From positions 158,399 to 222,398 of the forward strand of contig NZ_JBLGTV010000004.1 of the NCBI RefSeq assembly GCF_047468865.1: 64,000 nt of DNA, in the 5' to 3' direction. Below are positions 36,640-46,134 of the stretch, piece by piece; positions within the stretch are counted from its first letter, which is position 1; each line of letters begins with the position of its first letter. The notes beneath the pieces were generated by a model. It ran no database searches. It was given only the letters and a program-made list of their open reading frames with translations, and was not told the origin of the DNA. The position numbers were made by a program, and so were the translations under genes. This DNA is from Castellaniella hirudinis_A. Its GTDB lineage: Bacteria > Pseudomonadota > Gammaproteobacteria > Burkholderiales > Burkholderiaceae_B.

Positions 36640-37929
36640 ATGGCTGAACCCCAAGCGCATTCCCTCCCCTCGTATCTGGATTCCTCGCACCCCGGCCCCT
36701 GGGGCATCTACCTGCAGCAGGTCGACCGGGTCACCCCCTATCTGGGCAACCTGTCCCGCTGGGTCGAAACCCTGAAACGCCCCAAGCGCATCCTCATCGT
36801 GGATGTCCCCGTCGAACTGGACGACGGCACGATCGCCCACTTCGAAGGCTACCGGGTGCAGCACAATAATTCGCGCGGCCCCGGCAAGGGCGGCGTGCGC
36901 TACCACCAGGACGTCACGCTGTCCGAAGTCATGGCGCTGTCGGCCTGGATGTCGGTCAAGTCCGCCGCCGTCAACCTGCCGTTCGGCGGGGCCAAGGGCG
37001 GCATCCGCATCGACCCGCGCCAGCACTCGCAGGCCGAGATCGAACGCATCACGCGCCGCTACACCAGCGAAATCCACGACATCATCGGCCCCAACAAAGA
37101 CATCCCCGCCCCGGACGTCAACACCAACGGCCAGATCATGGCCTGGATGATGGACACCTATTCCATGAACGAAGGCGGCACCACCACCGGCGTCGTCACG
37201 GGCAAGCCCGTGTCCCTGGGCGGCAGCCTGGGGCGCATCGAAGCCACCGGCCGGGGCGTCTATGTCGTGGCCTGCGAAGCCGCGCGCGAATCCGGCATCG
37301 ACATCAAGGGCGCCCGCATCGCCATCCAGGGCTTCGGCAACGTGGGCGGCACCGCCGCCCGCCTGTTCCACGAAGCCGGGGCGCACGTCATCGCCGCCTA
37401 CGACCACACCGGCATCGTCTACAACAGCCGGGGCCTCAACGTGCCGGCCCTGGTCGAGCACGTCAAATCCACCGGCGGGGTGGCGGGCGCCGCCGACACC
37501 GAAACCCTCACGCCCAAGGATTTCTGGTCGCTGGAAACCGACATCCTGATCCCGGCCGCTCTCGAAGGCCAGATCACCCGCGACAACGCCGACCTGGTGC
37601 GCACCCGCATCCTGGTCGAAGGCGCCAACGGCCCCACCACCCCCGAAGCGGACGACATCATCTCGGCCAAGGGCACGGTCATCGTGCCCGACGTCGTCGC
37701 CAACGCCGGCGGGGTCACGGTCAGCTATTTCGAATGGGTGCAGGATTTCTCCAGCTTCTTCTGGACCGAACAAGAAATCAACCACCGCCTGGAAGCCATG
37801 ATGCGCTCGGCCTACAGCAGCATGTCCGCCGTGGCCCGCCAGCACGGGGTGTCGCTGCGCACAGCGGCCTTCATCGTGGCCTGCTCGCGCATCCTCGAAG
37901 CCCGCCAGGTGCGCGGCCTGTACCCCTGA
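36640..37929 (+). CDS. Glutamate dehydrogenase (Glu/Leu/Phe/Val family)
   Basis: 429 residues. The catalytic domain has the HNNSRGPGKGGVRYH stretch, the substrate motif VNLPFGGAKGGIRIDPR with the catalytic Lys, and DIPAPDVNTNGQIMAWMMD. The Rossmann domain has IQGFGNVGGTAARLFHE. This is the hexameric, about 420-430-residue type, which interconverts glutamate and 2-oxoglutarate plus ammonia. An NtrC-like site lies upstream. Its stop overlaps the asparaginase start (TGATG), so the two nitrogen genes are coupled. Confidence 0.93.
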   Translation: MAEPQAHSLPSYLDSSHPGPWGIYLQQVDRVTPYLGNLSRWVETLKRPKRILIVDVPVELDDGTIAHFEGYRVQHNNSRGPGKGGVRYHQDVTLSEVMALSAWMSVKSAAVNLPFGGAKGGIRIDPRQHSQAEIERITRRYTSEIHDIIGPNKDIPAPDVNTNGQIMAWMMDTYSMNEGGTTTGVVTGKPVSLGGSLGRIEATGRGVYVVACEAARESGIDIKGARIAIQGFGNVGGTAARLFHEAGAHVIAAYDHTGIVYNSRGLNVPALVEHVKSTGGVAGAADTETLTPKDFWSLETDILIPAALEGQITRDNADLVRTRILVEGANGPTTPEADDIISAKGTVIVPDVVANAGGVTVSYFEWVQDFSSFFWTEQEINHRLEAMMRSAYSSMSAVARQHGVSLRTAAFIVACSRILEARQVRGLYP

Positions 37930-38924
37930 TGTCCCGGCTGCTGCTGATCGGCACGGGCGGCACCATCGCCGCCACGGCCAGCGACGCGCAACGCCTGACC
38001 GACTACGAGGTCACCCAGGGGATAGACGCCATGCTGGCGGCCATCCCCGGGGCCACAGACATCGCGGACATCCGCTGCGAGCAGCCGCTCAACGTGGATA
38101 GCCGGGCGCTGGACACCGGCCAGGTGCTGCGGCTGGCCCGGCGGGTGCGGCAGGCCGCAGACCAGCCCGATATCGACGGCATCGTCATCACGCACGGCAC
38201 CGACAGCCTGGAAGAAACCGCTTTTTTCCTGCACCTGACCCAGGACACGCCCAAGCCTATCGTGCTGGCGGGGGCCATGCGCCCGGCGTCCGCCCCCAGC
38301 GCGGACGGGCCGCTGAACCTGCTGAACGCCCTGCGCGTCGCCGACAGCCCGGACAGCCGCCACCGAGGCGTTCTGGTGGCCATGAACGACCGCATCGTAG
38401 CGGGCCGATGGGCCAGCAAGGCCCATACCACCCGGGTGGATGCCTTCGGCGCCGACGGCCTGGGGGTGCTGGGGGAAATCTGCGACGGCGCGGTGCGGTA
38501 TTACGCCGGGCAGCCCGGCCCGCAGACCCCGCTGCCGGCCGGCCCGCAAGCGGTCTTCCCGCTGGACGCGGCGGACACGCTGCCGGCGACGGACATCATC
38601 CACGACTACCAGGACGCCCCCCTGCACGCCTACCAGGCCGCCATCCAGGCGGGCGTGCAAGGCCTTGTGGTGGCGGGCATGGGCAACGGCAGCCTGAGCC
38701 CCGCGGCCGAACACGGCTGCGCCCTGGCGGTAAAAGCCGGCCTGGTCTGCGTGCGCGCCAGCCGGGTGCCACGCGGCAGCGTCACGCCCAAGGCATCCGA
38801 TGACGCCACGGGCCTGCTGGCCGCGCACCAGCTCAATCCGCTGCAAGCGCGTATTTTGCTGCGGCTGGCCCTGGCGCAAGGCATGGGGCGGTCGGAGATC
38901 GCTGGGTTGTTGCGCCGGTTGTAG
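37929..38924 (+). CDS. L-asparaginase, cytoplasmic type
   Basis: 331 residues without a signal peptide. Both active-site motifs are present: GTGGTIAATAS near residue 8 with the nucleophilic Thr, and VITHGTDSLEETAFFLHLT with the second Thr-Asp. It hydrolyses asparagine to aspartate and ammonia. It is translationally coupled to glutamate dehydrogenase. It is not of the plant type. The 3' flank carries palindromic repeats and a bidirectional terminator-like hairpin. Confidence 0.92.
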   Translation: MSRLLLIGTGGTIAATASDAQRLTDYEVTQGIDAMLAAIPGATDIADIRCEQPLNVDSRALDTGQVLRLARRVRQAADQPDIDGIVITHGTDSLEETAFFLHLTQDTPKPIVLAGAMRPASAPSADGPLNLLNALRVADSPDSRHRGVLVAMNDRIVAGRWASKAHTTRVDAFGADGLGVLGEICDGAVRYYAGQPGPQTPLPAGPQAVFPLDAADTLPATDIIHDYQDAPLHAYQAAIQAGVQGLVVAGMGNGSLSPAAEHGCALAVKAGLVCVRASRVPRGSVTPKASDDATGLLAAHQLNPLQARILLRLALAQGMGRSEIAGLLRRL

Positions 38925-39019
38925 GCGGGGGGGCCGACGGCTTGGATGCGTCTGGGGCTGAATAGTCCTCAAGGGCGATTAAACCCCTCAAAAACCTTTC
39001 TCAAGCCCAAGCAGCTCTC

Positions 39020-39129
39020 CACGTCGCGGCTTGCAAGCCGCTCCGATTCGTCAGGCATAGGACAGTCCGCAGGGGACTGTCCTATGTCCCGACTCATCCA
39101 CCTCGCGGCTTGCAAGCCGCTCCGATTCG
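39020..39129. repeat. Two TTGCAA-centred palindromic repeat units flanking a hairpin
   Basis: The 16-bp palindrome GCGGCTTGCAAGCCGC occurs at 39026-39041 and 39105-39120, each followed by TCCGATTCG. Between them lies a perfect 13-bp stem (39056-39068 with 39074-39086; loop GCAGG). The same three-part design is seen at 49396-49601, so this is a repeat family in this genome. Confidence 0.8.
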
Positions 39130-39134
39130 CCCGG

Positions 39135-39164
39135 CGAAAAATAGTCCTCAAGGACTATTTTTCG
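39135..39164. terminator. Bidirectional terminator-like hairpin between asparaginase and tdh
   Basis: A perfect 13-bp stem (CGAAAAATAGTCC / GGACTATTTTTCG) with a TCAA loop; five Ts lie on the 3' arm in both directions. The tdh stop codon lies inside the stem. A partial copy (AATAGTCCTCAAGG) is at about 38961. Confidence 0.65.
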
Positions 39165-40195
39165 TCCGGGTGAATCCAATCCAACACAACCTTGCCGCTT
39201 TGGCCGGAGAGCATGGCTTCGAAGCCCTGGCGGTAATCGGCCACGGGGTAGTGGTGCGTCAGGATGGGCGATAGATCCAGGCCGCTTTGCAGCATGGCCA
39301 CCATCTTGTACCAGGTTTCAAACATCTGGCGGCCATAGATGCCCTTGATTTCCAGCCCCTTGAAAATGATCTGGCTCCAGGCCGCGCCGACGCCGTCGGG
39401 CAGGATGCCCAGCATGGCGATCTTGCCGCCGTGGTTCATTTGTTCCAGCATGGCGGCGAAGGCGCTGGGCACCCCGGACATTTCCAGCCCCACGTCGAAG
39501 CCTTCGGTCATGCCCAGTTCGCGCATCACGTCGGGCAGGCTTTCGCGCGCCACGTTGACGGTGCGGCTGGCCCCCATCCGGGCGGCCAGATCCAGGCGGT
39601 AATCGTTGACATCGGTGATCACGACGTTGCGCGCCCCCACATGGCGGGCAATGGCGGCGGCCATGGCCCCGATGGGGCCCGCGCCGGTAATCAGGACGTC
39701 TTCGCCCACCAGGTCGAAGGCCAGCGCCGTGTGGGTCGCGTTGCCATAGGGGTCGAAAATCGCGGCCAGGTCGTCCGGGACATCGTCCGGGATGCGAAAC
39801 GCATTGAAGGCCGGAATCACCAGGTAGTCGGCAAACGCCCCGGGCCGGTTGACCCCCACCCCCTGGGTGTTGCGGCACAGATGGCGGCGGCCCGCCCGGC
39901 AGTTGCGGCAATAGCCGCAGGTGATGTGGCCTTCGCCCGAAACCCGGTCGCCGATCTTGAAGCCCTGGACTTCCTGGCCGAGTTCGACGATTTCGCCCAC
40001 GTATTCGTGGCCGACGTGCATGGGCACGGGAATGGTGCGGGCCGCCCATTCGTCCCATTTCCAGATATGGATATCCGTGCCGCAGATCGCCGTTTTGCGG
40101 ATGCGGATCAGAATATCGTTGTGACCGACGGCGGGCTTGGGGACATCCACCAGCTCCAACCCGACGGCGGGCTGCATCTTGGCCAAGGCTCTCAT
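39155..40195 (-). CDS. tdh: L-threonine 3-dehydrogenase
   Basis: 346-residue zinc alcohol dehydrogenase-type enzyme oxidising threonine to 2-amino-3-oxobutyrate with NAD. Catalytic zinc ligands are in AICGTDIHIW and HVGHEYVGEIV; the structural zinc cysteines are in ITCGYCRNCRAGRRHLC; the Rossmann motif is ITGAGPIGAMAAAIARHVGA. The IKGIYGRQMFETWYKM segment is specific to Tdh. It is 75 bp after kbl, the conserved kbl-tdh operon for threonine to glycine conversion. Confidence 0.96.
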   Translation of the reverse strand: MRALAKMQPAVGLELVDVPKPAVGHNDILIRIRKTAICGTDIHIWKWDEWAARTIPVPMHVGHEYVGEIVELGQEVQGFKIGDRVSGEGHITCGYCRNCRAGRRHLCRNTQGVGVNRPGAFADYLVIPAFNAFRIPDDVPDDLAAIFDPYGNATHTALAFDLVGEDVLITGAGPIGAMAAAIARHVGARNVVITDVNDYRLDLAARMGASRTVNVARESLPDVMRELGMTEGFDVGLEMSGVPSAFAAMLEQMNHGGKIAMLGILPDGVGAAWSQIIFKGLEIKGIYGRQMFETWYKMVAMLQSGLDLSPILTHHYPVADYRQGFEAMLSGQSGKVVLDWIHPDEK

Positions 40196-40270
40196 GAAGA
40201 CTCCATCAAGAAAACAGGCCGCCCTGGTATCGAACGGCCTAAAAGGGTTTGATCAAGCGACCGACCGGGT

Positions 40271-41473
40271 TCAGCGGATGACGCCCAGGTCGCGCCCGAC
40301 CCGGGCGAAGGCCTCGACGGCCCGGTCGATGTCCGCCGTGCTGTGGGCGGCGGACATCTGGGTGCGGATGCGGGCCTTGCCCTTGGGCACCACGGGATAG
40401 GAAAAGCCGATGACGTAGATGCCCTGCGCCAGCAAGGCATCGGCCATGCGGCCCGCCAGCGCGGCATCGCCCAGCATGACCGGGATGATGGGATGCTGAC
40501 CCGGCACCAGGGAAAAGCCCAGGGCCTGCATGGCCTGGCGGAAATGCCGGCCATTGGCATGCACGCGGCTGCGCAGCTGATCGCCCTCCGGGCCCTGCAG
40601 CAAAGCCAGCACCTGGCGCGAGGCCGCGACGATGGCCGGCGCCAGGGTATTGGAAAACAGATAGGGGCGCGAGCGCTGGCGCAGCATATCGACGACGACG
40701 GCATCGGCGGCCACGTAGCCCCCGGATGCGCCGCCCAGGGCCTTGCCCAGCGTGCCGGTGAGAATGTGCACCCGGCCCAGGACGCCGCAGGCTTCGGGCG
40801 TGCCCCGGCCCCCGGCCCCCATGAATCCCACCGCGTGGGAATCGTCCACCATGACCAGGGCGTCGAATTCGTCGGCCAGATCGCAGATGGCGGGCAGGTC
40901 GGCAATAATGCCGTCCATGGAGAACACGCCGTCCGTGGCGATCATGAGGTGGCGCGCGCCCGCGTCGCGGGCCGCCTGCAGCTGGACGCGCAGATCGGCC
41001 ATGTCGTTGTTGGCATAGCGATAGCGGCGCGCCTTGCACAGGCGGATGCCGTCGATGATGCTGGCGTGGTTCAGGGCATCGCTGACGATGGCGTCCTGTT
41101 CGTCCAGCAGGGCCTCGAAGAGCCCGCCGTTGGCATCGAAGCAGCTGGAATACAAAATGGCGTCGCCCATGCCCAGCCATTGGGCCAGGCTGGCTTCCAG
41201 GGCCTTGTGGCCGGATTGCGTGCCGCAAATGAAGCGCACCGACGCCATGCCGAAGCCGTCGGCCGCCAGCCCTTCCTGGGCGGACTGGATCAGGCGCGGG
41301 TCGTTGGCCAGGCCCAGGTAATTATTGGCGCAGAAATTCAGCACGGACTGGCCGTCGGCCAGCCGCACCTGGGCGGACTGCTGGCTGGCGATGATGCGTT
41401 CGGACTTGTAGTAGCCGTCGTGACGCAACTGCCCGATCCGGGTATCGAGATCGGCGAGAAATGCCTGTGACAT
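40271..41473 (-). CDS. kbl: 2-amino-3-ketobutyrate CoA ligase (glycine C-acetyltransferase)
   Basis: 400-residue PLP enzyme that cleaves 2-amino-3-oxobutyrate with CoA to glycine and acetyl-CoA. PLP-site features: FCANNYLGLANDPRL, SCFDANGGLFEALL, DDSHAVGFMGAGGRG, and the Schiff-base lysine in TGTLGKALGGASGG. Length equals the E. coli enzyme. The reading frame is open for about 2 kb further upstream, but this is antisense to the GGDEF/EAL gene; the ATG at 41473 is the conserved start. Confidence 0.96.
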   Translation of the reverse strand: MSQAFLADLDTRIGQLRHDGYYKSERIIASQQSAQVRLADGQSVLNFCANNYLGLANDPRLIQSAQEGLAADGFGMASVRFICGTQSGHKALEASLAQWLGMGDAILYSSCFDANGGLFEALLDEQDAIVSDALNHASIIDGIRLCKARRYRYANNDMADLRVQLQAARDAGARHLMIATDGVFSMDGIIADLPAICDLADEFDALVMVDDSHAVGFMGAGGRGTPEACGVLGRVHILTGTLGKALGGASGGYVAADAVVVDMLRQRSRPYLFSNTLAPAIVAASRQVLALLQGPEGDQLRSRVHANGRHFRQAMQALGFSLVPGQHPIIPVMLGDAALAGRMADALLAQGIYVIGFSYPVVPKGKARIRTQMSAAHSTADIDRAVEAFARVGRDLGVIR

Positions 41474-41534
41474 GATCGACCTTTTTGGGGAGATATGTGA
41501 AGGGCCCTGGACGGGTTCGGATGACTGGAATGCA

Positions 41535-41566
41535 TTGTACGCCGACCGGGAAAGTCTCTCTATAAT
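41535..41566 (+). promoter_or_regulatory. Candidate promoter for the GGDEF/EAL gene
   Basis: A perfect TATAAT (41561-41566) lies 93 bp before the ATG. A TTGTAC (41535-41540) is upstream but the spacer is 20 bp, longer than ideal. The rest of the 186-bp divergent region with kbl shows no riboswitch-like structure I recognise. Confidence 0.35.
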
Positions 41567-41659
41567 CTTGCAAACAGCGGGCAAACCGGCGGTCTGTACC
41601 GGGCACTGCCTTGCAACGCAATATCCTATGATTGCAACATCAGTTTCATATCGAGACCT

Positions 41660-44260
41660 ATGCGCCGGCCCGTATCCAACCTCCTGGTGGCAATCCAACT
41701 GGCCCTGCCGCTGGCCGCGGGGCTGGCCGTCGGCCCTGCGCAAGCCCAGACGCTGCGGATCGGCATCTACAACCAGAAACCGGACGTCTACCTCGGGCCG
41801 GACAACCGCCCGGCCGGCATCCTGGGCGAAATCCTGAACGAAATCGCCCGCCGCGAAGGCTGGATCCTGACCGCGCAAACCTGCAGCTGGCAGCAATGCA
41901 TGCAATGGCTGCGCGACGGCGACATCGACCTGCTGCCCGATGTGTACTACAGCGCGGAACGCGCCAAGACCCTGGGCTTCCATCATGTGCCGGCCCTGCA
42001 CAGCTGGTCGCAGATGTATACCCGGCCGGGCGGCGCGCTGCGCGCGATCACCGACCTCGAAGGGCTGGTGGTGGCCGTGCTGGCCGGCTCGGCCCAGCAG
42101 GACTACCTGCAATCCACGCTGGCCGGCCTGCACATCAACGCCAGCCTGGTGCCCGTGCAAAACCTGGAAGAAGGCTTCCAGATGGTCAGCCGACACCAGG
42201 CCGACGCCGTGGCGGCCGATTTCTACATCGGCGAACTGACCGCCCGGGACTACGGCCTGGCGACGACATCCATCGTCTTCCAGCCCACCGAGGCGTTCTA
42301 TGCCACGCAGAAAGGCAAAAACGCCACGGTGCTGGCCGCGATCGACCAATACCTCAGCCTTTGGCAGGACGATCCCAATTCCTTTTATTTCCACACCCTG
42401 GATCACTGGCGCCAGACCCCGGACACCGACGCCGCCACCCCCTACCCCACCCCGCTGCTGGCCGGCCTGTTCGCCGGACTGACGCTGCTGGCGCTGCTGC
42501 TGGGCTGGCAGCGCCACCGGCATGGCCGCACACGCCGCCAACTGCAGGCCAAGACCCGCCAGCTGGAAACCATACTGGGCAGCATCGACGCCCTGGTCAG
42601 CATCAAGGCCCCGGATGGCCGCTATCTGCTGGGCAACACACACCTCGAACGCTTTCTGGGCGCCGAAACCGGGCAGTTGGCGGGCCAGCGCGACACCGAT
42701 TTCTACACCGACACCGAAACCCTGGCCAGCATCCAGAAAAGCGATCAGGCCGTGCTGCAAACCGGCCAGCGCAGCTTTGTCCAGCAAACCATCCACCGGC
42801 CCCGGGACAACTCGGCCCGCACCCTGATGACCATCAAGGCGCCCCTGCTGGCGGCCGACGGCACCCCGGAAGGCATTTGCGTGATCGATTCCGACATCAC
42901 CGACCGCCTCCGCGCCGAACAAGCCACGCACCAGCTGACATACTACGACCCCCTGACCCAGCTGCCCAACCGGCGCATGGCCCTGGAACGCCTGCGGCAA
43001 ATCCTCGATGGCGCGCGGCAAACCAACACCCACGGCGCCCTGATGCAGATGGATCTGGACGGCTTCAAGAAAATCAACGACCGCTACGGCTACAGCGCGG
43101 GAGATGCCCTGCTGGCGGCGCTGGCCATCCGCCTGCGCGCCTGCACGCGCGAACACGACCTGGTGGCCCACACCAGCGCGAACGAATTCGTCATGCTGAT
43201 CGACGACCTGGGCAGCGACTTCCACGAGGCCGCCCGCACCGCTATGTCGATTGCCGAAAACCTGCGGCAAACCATCAGCGGCAGCGCCCTGCCGGTTCAA
43301 GACCGAGCCATCTTCACCACGGCCAGCATCGGCCTGACCCTGATCAACGCCGCCAGCCGCGACATGGACACCGTCATGCGCGAGGCCGGCATGGCCACTC
43401 AGCTCGCCAAGTCCAAGGGCGGCAACCGCGCCACGTTCTACGAACAAGACCTGCAAGCTGAAGTCGAGCAACGCCTGTGGCTGGAGCAAGACCTGGTTCA
43501 GGCCATCGGCACGCCGCAAATCAGCCTGCACCTGCAGCCGCAGTTCGGCCAGGGCGGCAGCGTGACGGGCGCCGAGCTACTGGCCCGCTGGCAACACCCC
43601 GCACACGGCCCGGTCTCCCCCGCGCTCTTTATTCCGGTGGCCGAGGAATCCGGCCTGATCAATCTGCTGGGCACCTGGACGCTGGGCGTGGCCTGCGACA
43701 CCATCCTGACCCTGCAGGCCCTGGGCGAAACCTACCCGCTGTCCATCAATGTCAGCCCCAAGCGCCTGATGGAACCCCGCTTCGTCGACCATGTACGCGA
43801 AACCCTGGAACGCAAGGGCGTGCCCGGCAACCGCTTGATCTTCGAAGTCACCGAAGGGGTGCTGATCCAGGACATCCAGGCGGTGGCGCGGCGCATGCAG
43901 GCCCTCGCCCGGCTGGGCATCCGCTTTTCCATCGACGATTTCGGCACGGGCTATTCCAACCTGGCCTATCTGAAGCGCCTGCCGCTGTACGAGCTGAAAA
44001 TCGACAAAAGCCTGATCCAGGATCTGCCCGACGACAACGACAGCACTGCCATCGTGCAGTTGATCCTGGCCATGGCCGATCAGCTCAATCTGCGGGTGGT
44101 GGCCGAAGGCGTGGAAACCGACGAGCAGGCCCAGGTGCTGTTCCAGAACCATTGCCACGCCCTGCAAGGCTTTTTGCTGGCCCGGCCCATGCCCATCGAC
44201 ACCTGGGTGCAGCGTGTGCGCGACCGGCTGTCCACCGAAACCCCGCCGTCCGCCGACTGA
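41660..44260 (+). CDS. Periplasmic-sensor PAS-GGDEF-EAL protein (probable c-di-GMP phosphodiesterase)
   Basis: 866 residues. After a signal peptide (to about 29) comes a family 3 solute-binding domain (about 30-255; LRIGIYNQKPDVYLGPDNRP), one transmembrane helix (about 268-287), a PAS domain (about 305-420), GGDEF (about 430-595) and EAL (about 610-860). The GGDEF signature is degenerate (HTSANEF), so cyclase activity is unlikely. The EAL residues are kept: GAELLARW (ExLxRW), NVSPKRL, FEVTEGVL, DDFGTGYSNL, KIDKSL and AEGVET. It probably senses a small periplasmic ligand and degrades c-di-GMP. Confidence 0.92.
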   Translation: MRRPVSNLLVAIQLALPLAAGLAVGPAQAQTLRIGIYNQKPDVYLGPDNRPAGILGEILNEIARREGWILTAQTCSWQQCMQWLRDGDIDLLPDVYYSAERAKTLGFHHVPALHSWSQMYTRPGGALRAITDLEGLVVAVLAGSAQQDYLQSTLAGLHINASLVPVQNLEEGFQMVSRHQADAVAADFYIGELTARDYGLATTSIVFQPTEAFYATQKGKNATVLAAIDQYLSLWQDDPNSFYFHTLDHWRQTPDTDAATPYPTPLLAGLFAGLTLLALLLGWQRHRHGRTRRQLQAKTRQLETILGSIDALVSIKAPDGRYLLGNTHLERFLGAETGQLAGQRDTDFYTDTETLASIQKSDQAVLQTGQRSFVQQTIHRPRDNSARTLMTIKAPLLAADGTPEGICVIDSDITDRLRAEQATHQLTYYDPLTQLPNRRMALERLRQILDGARQTNTHGALMQMDLDGFKKINDRYGYSAGDALLAALAIRLRACTREHDLVAHTSANEFVMLIDDLGSDFHEAARTAMSIAENLRQTISGSALPVQDRAIFTTASIGLTLINAASRDMDTVMREAGMATQLAKSKGGNRATFYEQDLQAEVEQRLWLEQDLVQAIGTPQISLHLQPQFGQGGSVTGAELLARWQHPAHGPVSPALFIPVAEESGLINLLGTWTLGVACDTILTLQALGETYPLSINVSPKRLMEPRFVDHVRETLERKGVPGNRLIFEVTEGVLIQDIQAVARRMQALARLGIRFSIDDFGTGYSNLAYLKRLPLYELKIDKSLIQDLPDDNDSTAIVQLILAMADQLNLRVVAEGVETDEQAQVLFQNHCHALQGFLLARPMPIDTWVQRVRDRLSTETPPSAD

Positions 44261-44275
44261 ACGCCGCAAAAAACC

Positions 44276-44325
44276 GAACCGCCCCTCAAGGGCGGGCACA
44301 ACGGCCAAGCTTCGAGGGGCGGTTC
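44276..44325. terminator. Inverted repeat between convergent GGDEF/EAL and dctM genes
   Basis: GAACCGCCCCTC and GAGGGGCGGTTC form a perfect 12-bp stem with a 26-base loop that contains its own small hairpin (CGCCC/GGGCG). A second stem (CCCCGGCG/CGCCGGGG) is at 44331-44353. The region holds the 3' ends of both genes; no long T-run is present. Confidence 0.5.
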
Positions 44326-44371
44326 AAGCCCCCCGGCGCGTCGATCGCCGGGGTGACAGGCCGACGATACG

Positions 44372-46132
44372 CTACTTGAACATATTGTTGTAGTCCTCGT
44401 CGGACGGCGCATCGGCGCCTGCGTCCGCCGCCGGCGCAGCCGCGCCATCCGCCGTGTCGCCGCCGCCGTATCCGGCATCGCCGCCATAGCCGCCATAGCC
44501 GGTATCGCCGTAGCCCGTAAAGCCGCCCATGTCGAGCTGGATGTCCTCGACATTGACCACGGGCCGGTCGGCCTTGTAGTGCGTCACCATGCCCGGGTAG
44601 GCCAGCACCACCACCACTATGACGATCTGGATGACGATGAAGGGAATGGAGCCCCAGTAGATCTGCCCCGTGGTGACCTTGGCGATGGGCTGCCCGGTGA
44701 TCTTGTCCTTGTAGTCGTCCTTGGGAGCGACCGACCGCAGATAGAACAAGGCGAAGCCAAAGGGCGGATGCATGAAGGACGTCTGCATGTTGACGGCCAG
44801 CAGCACGCCCAGCCAGATCAGGTCGATGCCCATCTTGTCGGCCACGGGCCCGATCAGGGGCACGATGATGAAGGCCAGTTCGAAGAAGTCCAGGAAGAAC
44901 GCCAGCACGAAGGTCAACAAGCTGACTACGATCAGAAAGCCCATCTCGCCGCCCGGCAGGCTGGTCAGCAGATGCTCGACCCACAAGTCGCCATTGACGC
45001 CCCGGAACGTCAGGCTGAAGACCGACGAACCGATCAGGATGAACACCACGAAGCACGTCAGCGTGGTGGTGGTATCCATGGCCTGGCGCAGCAGCTTGAA
45101 ATTCAGGCGGCGCTTGGCGATGGCCATGATCAAGGCCCCGACCGCCCCCATGGCCCCGCCTTCGGTGGGCGTGGCCACGCCGATGAAGATCGTGCCCAGC
45201 ACCAGGAAGATCAGCGCCAGCGGCGGAATCATCACAAACGTGACGCGTTCGGCGATCTTGGACAACAGGCCCAGGCGCAGGATTTTATTCAGCAACGCCA
45301 GCACGAACGCCGTCAGCCCCCACAACAGGATGCTGGTGACGATCAGCTCATCGACGTGCGGCGCATCGGGCAGCAAATAGCCCACCCCGAAATAAGCCAC
45401 CCCGACCGACACCGCCATCAAGGCCAGCAGCGATGGAATGCCATGGCCCCCGTTGGGCTCGATGAAGGTGCGGGCCTCGGGGGGAATGGCGGGCGCCGCC
45501 TTGGGCCGGATCACGGCGATGGCCACGACGTACAGAATGTACAGGCCCGTCAAGGCAAACCCGGGCAGGAAAGCCCCCTTGTACATATCGCCGATCGAGC
45601 GGCCCAATTGATCGGCCAGCACGATCAGCACCAGGGACGGCGGAATGATTTGCGACAAAGTGCCGGATGCCGCGATCACCCCACTGGCCAGACGCCGGTC
45701 ATAGCCATAGCGCAGCATGATCGGCAGGGAGATCAGGCCCATGGAGATGACTGACGCGGACACCACCCCCGTGGTGGCGGCCAGCATGGCCCCCACCAGG
45801 ATGACGGCGATCGCCAGCCCCCCGCGCAACGGGCCGAACAGCTGGCCCACGGTTTCCAGCAGGTCTTCGGCCATGCCGGAGCGTTCGAGAATCAGCCCCA
45901 TGAAGGTAAAGAAGGGCACCGCCAGCAGGGATTCGTTGGACATGATGCCAAACACCCGCTGCGGCAAGGCCTGGAACAGCGCCGGTGAAAGCAGGCCCAA
46001 CTCGATGCCGATGAGGCCGAACAGAATGCCGTTGGCGGCCAGCGAAAACGCCACCGGGAAACCCAGCAGCAACAGCACCACCAGGGAAACGAACATGATG
46101 GGGGCCATATAGGCCAATAGAATCGCTTCCAT
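44372..46132 (-). CDS. dctM: TRAP transporter large permease with Gly/Tyr-rich tail (DctM type)
   Basis: 586 residues, longer than the usual 425. The DctM core with many hydrophobic helices includes LGFPVAFSLAANGILFGLIG, FFTFMGLILERSGMAEDLLE, ATTGVVSASVISMGLISLPIMLRYGY and GVATPTEGGAMGAVGALIMAIAKRRLN. The last 55 residues are hydrophilic and repetitive (GYGDTGYGGYGGDAGYGGGD, then Asp/Ala-rich). It carries the sodium-coupled translocation path; the small subunit and binding protein are encoded just upstream (2-bp gap to dctQ). Long DctM variants are often linked with carboxylate or keto-acid uptake. Confidence 0.92.
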   Translation of the reverse strand: MEAILLAYMAPIMFVSLVVLLLLGFPVAFSLAANGILFGLIGIELGLLSPALFQALPQRVFGIMSNESLLAVPFFTFMGLILERSGMAEDLLETVGQLFGPLRGGLAIAVILVGAMLAATTGVVSASVISMGLISLPIMLRYGYDRRLASGVIAASGTLSQIIPPSLVLIVLADQLGRSIGDMYKGAFLPGFALTGLYILYVVAIAVIRPKAAPAIPPEARTFIEPNGGHGIPSLLALMAVSVGVAYFGVGYLLPDAPHVDELIVTSILLWGLTAFVLALLNKILRLGLLSKIAERVTFVMIPPLALIFLVLGTIFIGVATPTEGGAMGAVGALIMAIAKRRLNFKLLRQAMDTTTTLTCFVVFILIGSSVFSLTFRGVNGDLWVEHLLTSLPGGEMGFLIVVSLLTFVLAFFLDFFELAFIIVPLIGPVADKMGIDLIWLGVLLAVNMQTSFMHPPFGFALFYLRSVAPKDDYKDKITGQPIAKVTTGQIYWGSIPFIVIQIVIVVVVLAYPGMVTHYKADRPVVNVEDIQLDMGGFTGYGDTGYGGYGGDAGYGGGDTADGAAAPAADAGADAPSDEDYNNMFK

Positions 46133-46134
46133 GC

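Noticed and set aside
41474..41659. Glycine riboswitch before kbl
   Set aside because: I looked because the enzyme makes glycine, but found no tandem aptamer-like pairing or conserved core in the 186 bp.
41474..43531. 2-kb upstream extension of the kbl frame
   Set aside because: The extension is antisense to the GGDEF/EAL gene and kbl has its conserved start at 41473.
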